A stretch of DNA of 28,491 bases. Origin: an uncultured Bacteroidales bacterium (GTDB lineage: Bacteria; Bacteroidota; Bacteroidia; Bacteroidales; P3). Location: NCBI GenBank assembly GCA_937915785.1, contig CALGGY010000014.1, positions 1 to 28,491 on the forward strand, given 5' to 3'. The notes beneath the pieces are model-generated. The model was not told where the DNA came from, made no database searches, and saw only the letters and a list, made by a program, of their open reading frames with translations. The position numbers and the translations under genes are program-made. Positions 16,593-24,996 of the stretch are shown in pieces (the stretch's first letter is position 1; every line of letters begins with the position of its first letter).

Positions 16593-17717
16593 TTAAGCGT
16601 GTTCTTCTTCGGGGTTGTGCACTGCCATGCCTATGTAGAGCGATGTAAGCATTGCGAAAACGTAGGCTTGGATGAAAGCCACAAGGCATTCCAATGCGCT
16701 GATGAACAGGCTGAAGATTACCGACACCGGCGACACTGCATAGCCGACGCCAGCAGACATCGAGTGGCCGAAAATGAATATCAGGAAAATGAAACCGAGG
16801 GTTACGATGTGTCCGGCGGTGATGTTGGCAAACAGACGGACCATCAGAACGAAGGGTTTTGTGAACATGCCTACAAATTCAACGATGGGCATCAGTGGCA
16901 GCGGAATTTTCAGCCACCAAGGCACACCAGGAGTGTTGAAAATGTCTTTCCAGTAGTGTTTGTTGCCCGAAAATGTGGTGATAAGGAAAGTTATAACGGC
17001 CAGCACTCCGGTAACGGCGATGTTTCCGGTAACGTTTACGCCGCCAGGGAAGAAAGGCACAAGTCCTAAGATGTTACACAGGAAAATGAAAAGGAAAAGC
17101 GTGAGGATGTACGGCAGGTAGCGTTGCGAGTGTTTCTCGCCCATGATGGGAACCACCACGCCGTCGCGGATAAAGAGGATCAGTATTTCCATCAGCGACT
17201 GCATTCCTTTGGGAGCTTTGCCGGCGTTTTTGATGCAGCTGCGTTTAACGCCGAACAATATCAGCAGCAGTATCAGAGCGGCTATCATTACCGAAACGGA
17301 CACTTTGGTGATGGAAAAGTCGAGGGGTTTGGACACGTTGCCTTTCTGGTCCACATACACTATTTGCTGGGCTTCGGTGCCGCCGCCCACAAGCTTGTAG
17401 CCTTTGTACGACTCGTGGCCGTGGTGGAATTTCGACGACATGAAAACGTCGAGCCGGCCTTCGGCGGTGTTGTAGAGTATTATCGGCAGGGGGATGGATA
17501 TGTGCTTTTCGTTGGGTTGGCCTTCGTTGAGGGTCATTATGTGCCAGTCGTGGGCGTCGGAAATGTGTTCTATTATTTCGCCGCCGGGGTTGAATTCTTC
17601 TTTCTGTGGTTCGGTTTGTGCCGATTGTTCGGCGGCGGTGCTGTCGTTCTCGGCTTTGGCCATTGTGGCTGTCAGAGTTAGTGCGCAAAGTGCAGCAATA
17701 AATACTTTAATTCGCAT
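16593..17717 (-). CDS. atpB: ATP synthase F0 subunit a
   Basis: Subunit a forms the proton (or sodium) half-channels beside the c-ring. The 374-residue protein starts with a signal peptide (MRIKVFIAALCALTLTATMAKA) and a periplasmic extension of about 110 residues, as in other Bacteroidota AtpB. The membrane domain follows, with QSLMEILILFIRDGVVVPIMG, LFLFIFLCNILGLVPFFPGG and the essential-arginine segment MVRLFANITAGHIVTLGF. The C-terminal helix ends YIGMAVHNPEEEHA. The neighbours are odd: pgk downstream and a small ribbon-helix-helix-like gene upstream, with no atpE, atpF or other subunit gene. It has its own complete promoter. The gene looks intact. Confidence 0.97.
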   Translation of the reverse strand: MRIKVFIAALCALTLTATMAKAENDSTAAEQSAQTEPQKEEFNPGGEIIEHISDAHDWHIMTLNEGQPNEKHISIPLPIILYNTAEGRLDVFMSSKFHHGHESYKGYKLVGGGTEAQQIVYVDQKGNVSKPLDFSITKVSVSVMIAALILLLILFGVKRSCIKNAGKAPKGMQSLMEILILFIRDGVVVPIMGEKHSQRYLPYILTLFLFIFLCNILGLVPFFPGGVNVTGNIAVTGVLAVITFLITTFSGNKHYWKDIFNTPGVPWWLKIPLPLMPIVEFVGMFTKPFVLMVRLFANITAGHIVTLGFIFLIFIFGHSMSAGVGYAVSPVSVIFSLFISALECLVAFIQAYVFAMLTSLYIGMAVHNPEEEHA

Positions 17718-17761
17718 ATAATCAAGTTTTTATTTTCTGTTCGGTGTTTTTGTTCGTGTGG

Positions 17762-17792
17762 CAAATATACGTTTTTTTTGTGATGTGGCAAA
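17762..17792 (-). promoter_or_regulatory. Promoter of atpB (TTTG-N19-TATATTTG)
   Basis: On the minus strand a TTTG -33 box (17789-17792) is followed after 19 bp by TATATTTG (17762-17769), an exact match to the Bacteroidota consensus in both elements and spacing. The expected transcription start leaves a leader of roughly 40 nt before the ATG at 17717. Confidence 0.8.
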
Positions 17793-17809
17793 AAAATTGC
17801 TCTGGTTTT

Positions 17810-18061
17810 TCAAATTTTTTCTTCTATTATGTCGAAAATGTCTATCTGGTGAGCCTCGAAAAGGTTAAGCTGGTTTTTTGCCGGAAGGGTGCCGATATCG
17901 CTTTTGAATTGTTGGAGCTCAGAGTGCAATATCTGCTTCACCAAGTGCCCTTTTGTGGTTTTTTTTGCAGTTGCGTATAGTTTAAGCAACTCAAAATCGC
18001 GATCCGAAATGCTGAACGCAATGCGATGTTTCTTTTTTTTTGTGTGTTTTGTCCTGCCCAT
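17810..18061 (-). CDS. Small ribbon-helix-helix-like protein
   Basis: An 83-residue basic protein. The N-terminus has a lysine-rich arm (MGRTKHTKKKKH). Next is a strand RIAFSIS, a helix DRDFELLKLYATAKK and a turn with a second helix TKGHLVKQILHSELQQF. This is the layout of an Arc/CopG-type ribbon-helix-helix DNA-binding domain. The tail (residues 60-83) is acidic and hydrophobic and could bind a partner. No toxin gene is adjacent, so it is not obviously an antitoxin. It lies 92 nt upstream of atpB on the same strand, with the atpB promoter between them. DNA binding is inferred from the fold pattern. Confidence 0.7.
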   Translation of the reverse strand: MGRTKHTKKKKHRIAFSISDRDFELLKLYATAKKTTKGHLVKQILHSELQQFKSDIGTLPAKNQLNLFEAHQIDIFDIIEEKI

Positions 18062-18081
18062 TTTATTTCTATATGGTTTGG

Positions 18082-18089
18082 CAAAAATA
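18082..18089 (-). promoter_or_regulatory. Promoter -7 element of the ribbon-helix-helix-like gene
   Basis: The minus strand reads TATTTTTG, matching TAnnTTTG, 20 nt before the ATG at 18061. No standard -33 box was found. Confidence 0.5.
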
Positions 18090-18300
18090 CGATTTTTTTT
18101 TCGATGTTCCCATTTTTTTTTTCACTGTTTTTCAACAAATTACGTGTAATAACTGTGTAACATGTGGATTTATAATATTTTAGTGATTGTTTGTCGGCGT
18201 GTTGTGCTTTTTCAATACCCCTTGACAGGTATAAAAAAAACTTGCAAACAAGTACCGAAAAATCGACAATAATTGGATATTGCAACAAAAAAATGGACGA
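18090..18300. other. A+T-rich noncoding spacer between divergent genes
   Basis: With the promoter and leader on either side this belongs to a 446-bp gap between the small ribbon-helix-helix-like gene and the secreted-protein gene. It has long T- and A-runs and one small hairpin, ACTTG/CAAGT with loop CAAA at about 18240-18253. I see no credible gene, tRNA or terminator in it. Confidence 0.6.
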
Positions 18301-18334
18301 TTTGCAAAAATATGAATTTTTTTTGTTATCTTTG
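18301..18334 (+). promoter_or_regulatory. Promoter of the type IX secreted-protein gene
   Basis: TTTG at 18301-18304 and TATCTTTG at 18327-18334 match the -33 and -7 elements, with a 22-bp spacer that is slightly longer than the usual 19-21. The predicted leader is about 165 nt and A+T-rich, with no clear structure. Confidence 0.6.
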
Positions 18335-18507
18335 CAGTTGCTTTTTTTGCGCGTTTTTGTTTGCAATTTGCGTTCAAAAAAGCATTGATGTGAAAAAAAA
18401 TAGATGCCAGTATGCTGTTTTTTTCATTTATTTAAATGTATCAAAAAGCAGTGTCGTGTGTCTATGAAATAACAAAAGAATATTGAACAAAACAAATGTT
18501 TATAGAT

Positions 18508-21500
18508 ATGGACAAACGAATTTTGAAAACTCTGTTTTTTGTCGCATTATTTGCGTTTAGCGCTCTTGGAATTCGGGCTCAGGGTATAGCCACAACGCCG
18601 TACTTTTGCGATTTCGAAAATGCCATGGAGCGTTCGCAATGGATATATCTTAACGGCACCCAGCAGAACAAATGGTATGTGGATACAGCCACAAACAATG
18701 GCGGAAATTACAGTTTGTACATTTCCGACAATGCCGGACTGACGCATACCTATACTCCCGCCAATGCCAGTTCGGTGTGGGCCTACAGGCAGATAGCCCT
18801 TTCGCCCGGTCTCTACAACATTTCGTTCGATTGGAAAGCCTACGGTTATTCCACCGCTCACTACATGCGTGCCTATTTGGTGCCCATGGCCAATTTCAGC
18901 GGAGGAGCCGGCGTTGGTACTGGTTTTATGACCACCAACCATCCCACCAACTGGATTCCTATCGACCAGTCGTATCCTACCGGAGCATCGATGAACATGC
19001 AGGGAAGCTGGCAAAATGTCTATATTGGAAACGTGAATATTACCACGACTGGAACCTACTACCTCCTGTTTGGATGGACAAACACATCTCTGAGCACAAC
19101 CAACGTGCAGCCGCCAGCCGCTGTAGACAACATACAGATAACCAGTGCCACATGTCCACGCCCCGACAACCTTTCGGTGATAGCCACCTCGGCCACCGGC
19201 AACGCCACTGCCTCGTGGGACGAAACGGGCACCGCAAATCGTTGGCTGCTCGAATATTGCCAGAATTCGAGTTTCCAGCGAGGCGTGCAGCGCAGAAATA
19301 TCGATGCCTCAAACAGCGTTCGTAACGGCAGAACCGTTTCTTACTCCATGTCGGGTTTCCAACCCTATACATCTTATTATTTCCGCGTAAGGGCAATATG
19401 CGACACCACTCCGGCCCCCGATGGCGACAGCTCCATGACCTCGGTGGTGTTCAACTTCCGTTTCTGCCCAAGCAATGTTGGATGCATCGATTTCACCAAC
19501 CTTACTGGTCCCAACTGCCTATGTACATACGGATTGGCATCGAACACTGAAGGAAGTGGTACAGCTATCCCTGGAAACCCATGGGCGTATTATAGTAGCA
19601 GCACAACCCATACGGGACCATACGCCAATGTGGGTGTTATCGACCATGGATCGCACGCATACGGATATCCTTATACTCAGCAGGCAAGCCGCCACACGGT
19701 GCACACCGACGCTACGGTGATGGACTCGCTGAGCAACCGCCAGCTGGCAATAATACCTTCCGGCGAATGTGCAGCCGTGCGTTTGGGATGCGCATACGGA
19801 TCGTATTTCTGTCAGGCAGTAACATACGATTTCGTTGTGGATACCCAAAACGCCGATATCATACTTCTGAAATATGCTTTGGTTGTGTATAACCCCGGTC
19901 ACCCATCCAATCAACAGCCCCGATTCACCATGCAACTGCTCGATAGTGCTGGAGCACTTATCGACCCGGTATGCGGTGTTGCCGATTTCAACGCCACCAA
20001 TGCCGCCAACGATGCAGACCGTCCAGGTTCGTCTTGGCATAGCGGGTTGGGGTACGGTGTTTTCTATAGAGATTGGACCCCTGTAGGCATCGAAGTGTCG
20101 CGCTATCATGGCCAGCGCATCAAAGTGCGTCTTACCACTTTCAACTGCGGACAGGGCGGTGCCCACCACTTCCTTTATGCCTATTACACACTTGGTTGCT
20201 CCAAGGCACGAATCACTTCCACCACATGCGGCGGCGGCAGTGTCACAACAACACTGTCGGCTCCTGGTGGTTTCAATTATCGCTGGTACACGGGCGCCAA
20301 CCCCAACCAGACAATATCTACACAACAAACAGTAACCGTTCAACTCGACAGTACCATGTATTTCTGCGAAGTGTCGTTTGTGGATAACCCCAGCTGCCAC
20401 TTCACCATGTCCACCCTTGCCACACTGCGTTACCCCAAGGCCCAATTTACCGGCACCACATCATCGGACAGTTGCATATACCGTCTGCGCCTGAACAACA
20501 CCAGCCATATTACCAACGACCCGGTCACCGACACCGTGAACATGGGTCCATGCGAAAGCTATTTCTGGGACTTTGGCAACGGTCAGACGTCCACAGCCAC
20601 CAATCCGGTGGTAACATACTCTATGCCAGGTACATACACAGTAAGGCTAATAGCCCGCATAAACGACGGCGAATGCACCGACACCGTTACTCAAAGGTTT
20701 ACTTTCCGCCCGCCGCTTACCAGCAATATCATAGCACCGCGCAGAGTGTGCTTCGGCGATACCGCTTTCCTGAGAGCCGCCAACTCCAACTACGTTGAAT
20801 ACCGTTGGAACACAGGCTATACACACGACTCTCTGTATGTTGTCCCCGACTCCACCACCGAATACACCCTTGTGGCCCGCGACAGCATAGGCTGTGTGGA
20901 CAGTATGAAAGTAATCGTGGGTGTTACCGACTGTAACATATACGACACCACATGCCGCAACGAGCGTTACCTCAGCTACGGTTTCAACATACCGGCAAAC
21001 ACCTTGCGAAACTATTCCGACACCACTGTGGTGTTCGAACGTCATGTGCGCTCGTCGTTTGGAGTGGACAGTGTTACCACCCTCAACCTGATGGTTTGGG
21101 ATACCAACGAGGTGGTTATATACGACACCTTCTGCTACGGCGACCCGTATGCATTCTACAGCATACCTCTCACCCGCGGCGGGCGCTACTCGCAGCGTTT
21201 CACCAACCAGCATGGATGCGACAGCATTATTTACCTCGAACTCGAAGAACTGCCACGTCCCACCCTTGAGCTGCACCACAGCTACGTGCCTTGTTTCAAC
21301 TACCCGATAATACTGATAGCCCGACGCACTGGCAGCGACTGGATACGCTGGACATCGTCGCCAAACGACACTTCGATGTCGGGATACGAAACACAGGACA
21401 CCCTTGTGGTAAGACCTCACGAAAGGACCGTGTACACCGCCGTTACCGGACGCGACAATTATCCCTGCACCACTTCGGCACAAACAATAGTTAACCTCGA

Positions 21501-22062
21501 AACCGACCTTAAAGCCTACATCCACACCTCGCAAGAGGCCGCAAACCTCGACAATATGCAGGTGATATTCACCGACCGCAGCACCGACAACACTGGTCGC
21601 CAGTGGTATCTGCGCGATTTCAACCTCCCTGTGCCCGAAACTAAAGGCGGCACAAGCGAAAACTACATCTACACTTTCGAACCGCGCGAAGATTCCGTTA
21701 CCGTGATACTGGTGGCTTACATCGAAGGTACCGAATGTTTGGACACCACAAGCGTTACCATACCGCTGTTTAAAGATGGCATCTGGGTGCCTTCGGCATT
21801 CACCCCCGATGAAGAGGAGGCAAACACCGTGTTCCGCGTAACAGGTATCGAAGTGGTTGAGTATGTGATTGATATCTATAACAGGAATGGTTCGCGTGTT
21901 TATCACTCCGAAAATATCGAAGAGAGCTGGAACGGTGGCCTGAACAACGACCGCTCACGCATGTGCAACCCCGGCGTGTTCAGCTACAAAATCACATACA
22001 AGTCGAAATCGCAGCCCGACAGAACTTTCACCAAGATAGGTTCGGTGATGATGATAAGGTAA
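18508..22062 (+). CDS. Large secreted protein with PKD domain and type B type IX sorting domain
   Basis: A 1184-residue exported protein. Positions here count from the ATG at 18508; one four codons earlier (18496) is possible. A signal peptide (MDKRILKTLFFVALFAFSALGIRAQ) is followed by a choice-of-anchor/cleaved-adhesin-like domain to about 210 and a fibronectin III-like module (about 215-305). A second lectin-like region extends to about 590. A PKD domain (SYFWDFGNGQTSTATNP, PGTYTVRLIAR) lies at about 645-735. Repeated cysteine-bearing modules with DTTC, DTFC and GCDSIIYLELEE motifs follow. The last 95 residues, from WVPSAFTPDEEEANTVFRV to GSVMMIR, form the gliding motility-associated C-terminal domain that directs export by the type IX system. 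Likely a surface adhesin or binding protein; there is no catalytic motif. A terminator follows. Confidence 0.92.
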   Translation: MDKRILKTLFFVALFAFSALGIRAQGIATTPYFCDFENAMERSQWIYLNGTQQNKWYVDTATNNGGNYSLYISDNAGLTHTYTPANASSVWAYRQIALSPGLYNISFDWKAYGYSTAHYMRAYLVPMANFSGGAGVGTGFMTTNHPTNWIPIDQSYPTGASMNMQGSWQNVYIGNVNITTTGTYYLLFGWTNTSLSTTNVQPPAAVDNIQITSATCPRPDNLSVIATSATGNATASWDETGTANRWLLEYCQNSSFQRGVQRRNIDASNSVRNGRTVSYSMSGFQPYTSYYFRVRAICDTTPAPDGDSSMTSVVFNFRFCPSNVGCIDFTNLTGPNCLCTYGLASNTEGSGTAIPGNPWAYYSSSTTHTGPYANVGVIDHGSHAYGYPYTQQASRHTVHTDATVMDSLSNRQLAIIPSGECAAVRLGCAYGSYFCQAVTYDFVVDTQNADIILLKYALVVYNPGHPSNQQPRFTMQLLDSAGALIDPVCGVADFNATNAANDADRPGSSWHSGLGYGVFYRDWTPVGIEVSRYHGQRIKVRLTTFNCGQGGAHHFLYAYYTLGCSKARITSTTCGGGSVTTTLSAPGGFNYRWYTGANPNQTISTQQTVTVQLDSTMYFCEVSFVDNPSCHFTMSTLATLRYPKAQFTGTTSSDSCIYRLRLNNTSHITNDPVTDTVNMGPCESYFWDFGNGQTSTATNPVVTYSMPGTYTVRLIARINDGECTDTVTQRFTFRPPLTSNIIAPRRVCFGDTAFLRAANSNYVEYRWNTGYTHDSLYVVPDSTTEYTLVARDSIGCVDSMKVIVGVTDCNIYDTTCRNERYLSYGFNIPANTLRNYSDTTVVFERHVRSSFGVDSVTTLNLMVWDTNEVVIYDTFCYGDPYAFYSIPLTRGGRYSQRFTNQHGCDSIIYLELEELPRPTLELHHSYVPCFNYPIILIARRTGSDWIRWTSSPNDTSMSGYETQDTLVVRPHERTVYTAVTGRDNYPCTTSAQTIVNLETDLKAYIHTSQEAANLDNMQVIFTDRSTDNTGRQWYLRDFNLPVPETKGGTSENYIYTFEPREDSVTVILVAYIEGTECLDTTSVTIPLFKDGIWVPSAFTPDEEEANTVFRVTGIEVVEYVIDIYNRNGSRVYHSENIEESWNGGLNNDRSRMCNPGVFSYKITYKSKSQPDRTFTKIGSVMMIR

Positions 22063-22086
22063 ACAATGCGATTTCGCTGTCCAAAG

Positions 22087-22119
22087 AAGCCCTGTTTTTG
22101 CGACAGGGTTTCTTTTTTT
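22087..22119 (+). terminator. Intrinsic terminator after the secreted-protein gene
   Basis: AAGCCCTGT (22087-22095) pairs with ACAGGGTTT (22103-22111), allowing one G-U pair, and the T-run TCTTTTTTT follows. It lies 25 nt after the stop codon. Confidence 0.88.
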
Positions 22120-22162
22120 GCCATAAAGTGCCTCCGCATTTCCAGATTACGTAAAAAAAACG

Positions 22163-22170
22163 TACCTTTG
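22163..22170 (+). promoter_or_regulatory. Promoter -7 element of the ABC-TrmH-HflX cluster
   Basis: TACCTTTG followed by CA matches TAnnTTTG, 27 nt before the ATG at 22198. A TTTC at 22139-22142 sits at the right distance (20 bp) for a weak -33 box. Confidence 0.6.
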
Positions 22171-22197
22171 CAAAATAATTTAAACCATAGTAAAACG

Positions 22198-23145
22198 ATG
22201 GAACTACTTGTAGCAGAACATGTGGAGAAAAACTATTCCGGCTACCGTGCCCTCGATGACATAAGTATCGCCGCCAGCGAAGGCCGAATATTGGGCCTGC
22301 TGGGACCCAACGGCGCCGGAAAAACAACGCTGATACGTATTATAAACCTGATAACAGCTCCCGACCAAGGTCAGGTGTTTTTTGCCGGAGAGCCTCTGAA
22401 AACCAAACATATAGCACAGATCGGCTATCTGCCGGAGGAACGTGGACTGTACAAAAAAATGAAAGTGGGCGAGCAGGCCATGTATCTTGCCCGTTTGAAA
22501 GGCCTTTCGAAAACTGATGCCGAGCGGCGTCTGCGCCAATGGTTCGAACGCTTCGAGATAATGGGCTGGTGGAACAAAAAAGTGGAGGAACTCTCCAAGG
22601 GCATGCAGCAGAAAGTGCAGTTTATAGTAACGGTGCTACACGAGCCACGCCTGCTTATTTTCGACGAGCCCTTCAGCGGCTTCGACCCAATCAACGCCAA
22701 CCTGCTGAAAGAGGAGATACTGCGGTTGAAAGAAAAAGGCGCCACGGTGATTTTTTCCACCCACAACATGGCATCGGTGGAAGAAATTTGCGACGACATA
22801 GTGCTGATAAACAAATCGCACGCAGTGCTGAGCGGCGAGGTGGGCGAGATAAAACAGCGATACCGCAAAAATATCTACGACGTCCGCTGCCGCAACCTTG
22901 CTCCTGAAACCGCTTTCGGAAACGGCATTCAGGTGATTTCGCAACAGACTAAGGGAGATATCGATTATCTGCAGTTTAGGATCGACAACACCCTTTCGCC
23001 AAACGACTTGCTGCGGAGCCTCGTGGATAGGGCAGATGTAATGTCGTTTCAGGAGGTGCTGCCCAGCATGAACGAAATTTTTATCGAAACAGTAACCGAA
23101 AACAATATGGCACAAGCCACCGAAAGAAAAGGAGGCACACAATGA
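22198..23145 (+). CDS. ABC transporter ATP-binding protein (NatA-like)
   Basis: Cytoplasmic ATPase of an ABC exporter, 315 residues. Walker A GPNGAGKTT lies near residues 36-44, the signature LSKGMQQKV near 132, Walker B LLIFDEPFSGFDP near 152, and the H-loop STHNMAS near 187. A C-terminal extension of about 90 residues ends in a Gln/Thr-rich tail. The YLPEERGLYKKMKVGEQ segment is typical of the NatA/YhaQ subgroup that pairs with two-domain permeases. The frame is open back to 22066, but that part overlaps the terminator and the promoter, so the ATG at 22198 is used. Its stop overlaps the permease start (ATGA). Confidence 0.95.
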   Translation: MELLVAEHVEKNYSGYRALDDISIAASEGRILGLLGPNGAGKTTLIRIINLITAPDQGQVFFAGEPLKTKHIAQIGYLPEERGLYKKMKVGEQAMYLARLKGLSKTDAERRLRQWFERFEIMGWWNKKVEELSKGMQQKVQFIVTVLHEPRLLIFDEPFSGFDPINANLLKEEILRLKEKGATVIFSTHNMASVEEICDDIVLINKSHAVLSGEVGEIKQRYRKNIYDVRCRNLAPETAFGNGIQVISQQTKGDIDYLQFRIDNTLSPNDLLRSLVDRADVMSFQEVLPSMNEIFIETVTENNMAQATERKGGTQ

Positions 23146-24467
23146 ATAAAATACTGTTAGTTATTCAAAGAGAGTACCTTACAAGGGTGAGAAAAAAATC
23201 GTTCTGGATTCTTACCCTGATAGTGCCTATACTTATTGTAACCATTTATGCCATACCTATATATCTGGCTACCAACTCGTTAGAGGAAACTCATGTGGGC
23301 GTGGTCGATGAAACCGGATTGTACACAGATTTCTGTTCGAACGACAATGTCATTTACCATTACATGAACAGTTTCGACACAGCTTTGGTTGGCCGTTCCG
23401 ACACCGTTGACGTGATGCTTTACATACCGCGTCCGCTGTCGGGAACGGTGCCCACCGAGACCTTTGTGTATTATTCCAAGGACGCACCGAGCCCATCGGT
23501 GAAAAGCGACATGGACAAGCAGTGCCAGGATATGCTGCGCAACAACATTCTGCTCGACGTTTACCACATAGACCGCAACGACTATGAGCAGCTGAAAAAC
23601 ACTTCGGTGAAAATGCACGTGCAGGATTTGAACACCGGACAGAGCGATTTCAGCGAGATGAAGATGATAATAGGCCTTGTGCTTTCCATACTTATTTATA
23701 TGGCCATATTTATGTTCGGCTCGCAGGTGATGCGTGGTGTGATGGAGGAAAAAACCAACCGCATTGTGGAGGTTCTGGTGTCGTCGCTGAAACCATTCCA
23801 GCTCATGATGGGCAAAGTGGTGGGCGTGGCGCTGGTGGGACTTACGCAGTTTACCCTGTGGATAGTGCTTTCGGGAGTGATACTGACGGGCTTTACCATG
23901 GCCAACGCCGACACTTTCGACCGCGCGCGGCAGCAGGAGCAGGTGGAGATGCTCAAGTCGCAAGGCGTTTCGGTGGAGCAGCTGGCCCAACAGATGCCCG
24001 ACACCGACATGCAGACCGAAATGGTGCAAGGACTGCTGCACATCAACTTCGGAGCCATTATAGTGGCTTTCCTCATTTTCTTTGTATTGGGATACCTGCT
24101 TTACTCCACCTTGTTTGCAGCCGTGGGCTCCATCACCGAAACGGACACCGACAACTCGCAGTTCACCCTGCCGCTGTCGTTGCCCCTGCTGTTGGTGATA
24201 ATAATGATACCCTCGTTGGCCGAAGCCCCAAACGGTTCGTTGGCCATGTGGCTCAGCATGATACCTTTCACCTCGCCCGTGGCAATGATGCTGCGTGTGC
24301 CCTACGGAGTGCCTATATGGGAGCTGGCACTCTCCATCGCCATACTGATGGCCACCATTCTGCTCTCGGTGTGGGTGGCAGCCAAGATATACCGCACCGG
24401 CATTTTGCTGTATGGCAAGAAAATTACTTACAAAGAGTTGTGGAAATGGCTGAAATTCAAGGGCTGA
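23142..24467 (+). CDS. ABC-2 type permease (NatB-like)
   Basis: Inner-membrane partner of the preceding ATPase, 441 residues. It starts MNKILLVIQREYLTRVRKKSFWILTLIVPI, with one helix near 22-42, then a periplasmic domain of about 135 residues starting HVGVVDETG. Several C-terminal helices follow from about residue 180 (GLVLSILIYMAIFMFGSQVM, then MEEKTNRIVEVLVSSLKPFQ, a NatB/YhaP hallmark). An extra Gln-rich hydrophilic insert lies near 265-300. The 4-bp overlap with the ATPase gene implies translational coupling. Relatives export sodium or peptides; the substrate here is not evident. Confidence 0.93.
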   Translation: MNKILLVIQREYLTRVRKKSFWILTLIVPILIVTIYAIPIYLATNSLEETHVGVVDETGLYTDFCSNDNVIYHYMNSFDTALVGRSDTVDVMLYIPRPLSGTVPTETFVYYSKDAPSPSVKSDMDKQCQDMLRNNILLDVYHIDRNDYEQLKNTSVKMHVQDLNTGQSDFSEMKMIIGLVLSILIYMAIFMFGSQVMRGVMEEKTNRIVEVLVSSLKPFQLMMGKVVGVALVGLTQFTLWIVLSGVILTGFTMANADTFDRARQQEQVEMLKSQGVSVEQLAQQMPDTDMQTEMVQGLLHINFGAIIVAFLIFFVLGYLLYSTLFAAVGSITETDTDNSQFTLPLSLPLLLVIIMIPSLAEAPNGSLAMWLSMIPFTSPVAMMLRVPYGVPIWELALSIAILMATILLSVWVAAKIYRTGILLYGKKITYKELWKWLKFKG

Positions 24468-24468
24468 G

Positions 24469-24996
24469 ATGAAAAAACTGACAATGGACGAGCTCCATCG
24501 CATCAGCGTGGAGGAATACAAGCAAGTGGAGAAGGCCCCCATTGTGGTGGTGCTGGACAATGTGCGTAGTATGAACAACATAGGTTCCGTGTTCCGCACT
24601 GCCGACGCTTTCCGTATAGAAAAAATATACCTTTGCGGGATAACCGCCACACCACCGCACCGCGACATACACAAAACCGCCCTCGGCGCCGAAAACTCGG
24701 TGGATTGGGAGTATGTGGAAAATACTGCCACTTGCGTGGAACGTCTGAAAGCCGAAGGCTATGGCGTGTTTGCCGTGGAACAGGTGAAGGGCAGCGTTAT
24801 GCTCGACACCTTTGTCCCCGACGAACAAAAAATTGCCGTGGTGTTCGGCAACGAGATAGACGGCGTGGATCAGGAGGTGGTGGACCTCTGCCACGGATGT
24901 ATAGAGATACCCCAGTTTGGCACCAAACACTCGCTCAACGTGTCGGTTACGGCAGGCATAGTGCTTTGGGATTTGTTTTACAAAAAGATGTTATGA
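24469..24996 (+). CDS. TrmH/SpoU-family RNA methyltransferase
   Basis: A 175-residue SPOUT-fold enzyme that would transfer a methyl group from S-adenosylmethionine to a ribose 2'-OH in tRNA or rRNA. All three family motifs are present: VVVLDNVRSMNNIGSVFRTA (residues 27-46), VVFGNEIDGV (near 124) and IPQFGTKHSLNVSVTAGIVL (near 146). It lacks the N-terminal substrate-binding domain of larger family members, so the target RNA is uncertain. It starts 1 nt after the permease stop and overlaps hflX by 4 nt (ATGA), so it is almost certainly in the same transcript. Confidence 0.94.
   Translation: MKKLTMDELHRISVEEYKQVEKAPIVVVLDNVRSMNNIGSVFRTADAFRIEKIYLCGITATPPHRDIHKTALGAENSVDWEYVENTATCVERLKAEGYGVFAVEQVKGSVMLDTFVPDEQKIAVVFGNEIDGVDQEVVDLCHGCIEIPQFGTKHSLNVSVTAGIVLWDLFYKKML

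Noticed and set aside
20647..21906. 419-codon minus-strand frame
   Set aside because: It is antisense to the type IX secreted protein, which has clear domains and a signal peptide.
23280..24731. 483-codon minus-strand frame
   Set aside because: It is antisense to the NatB-like permease and the TrmH-like gene. It is His/Gln-rich with no domain.
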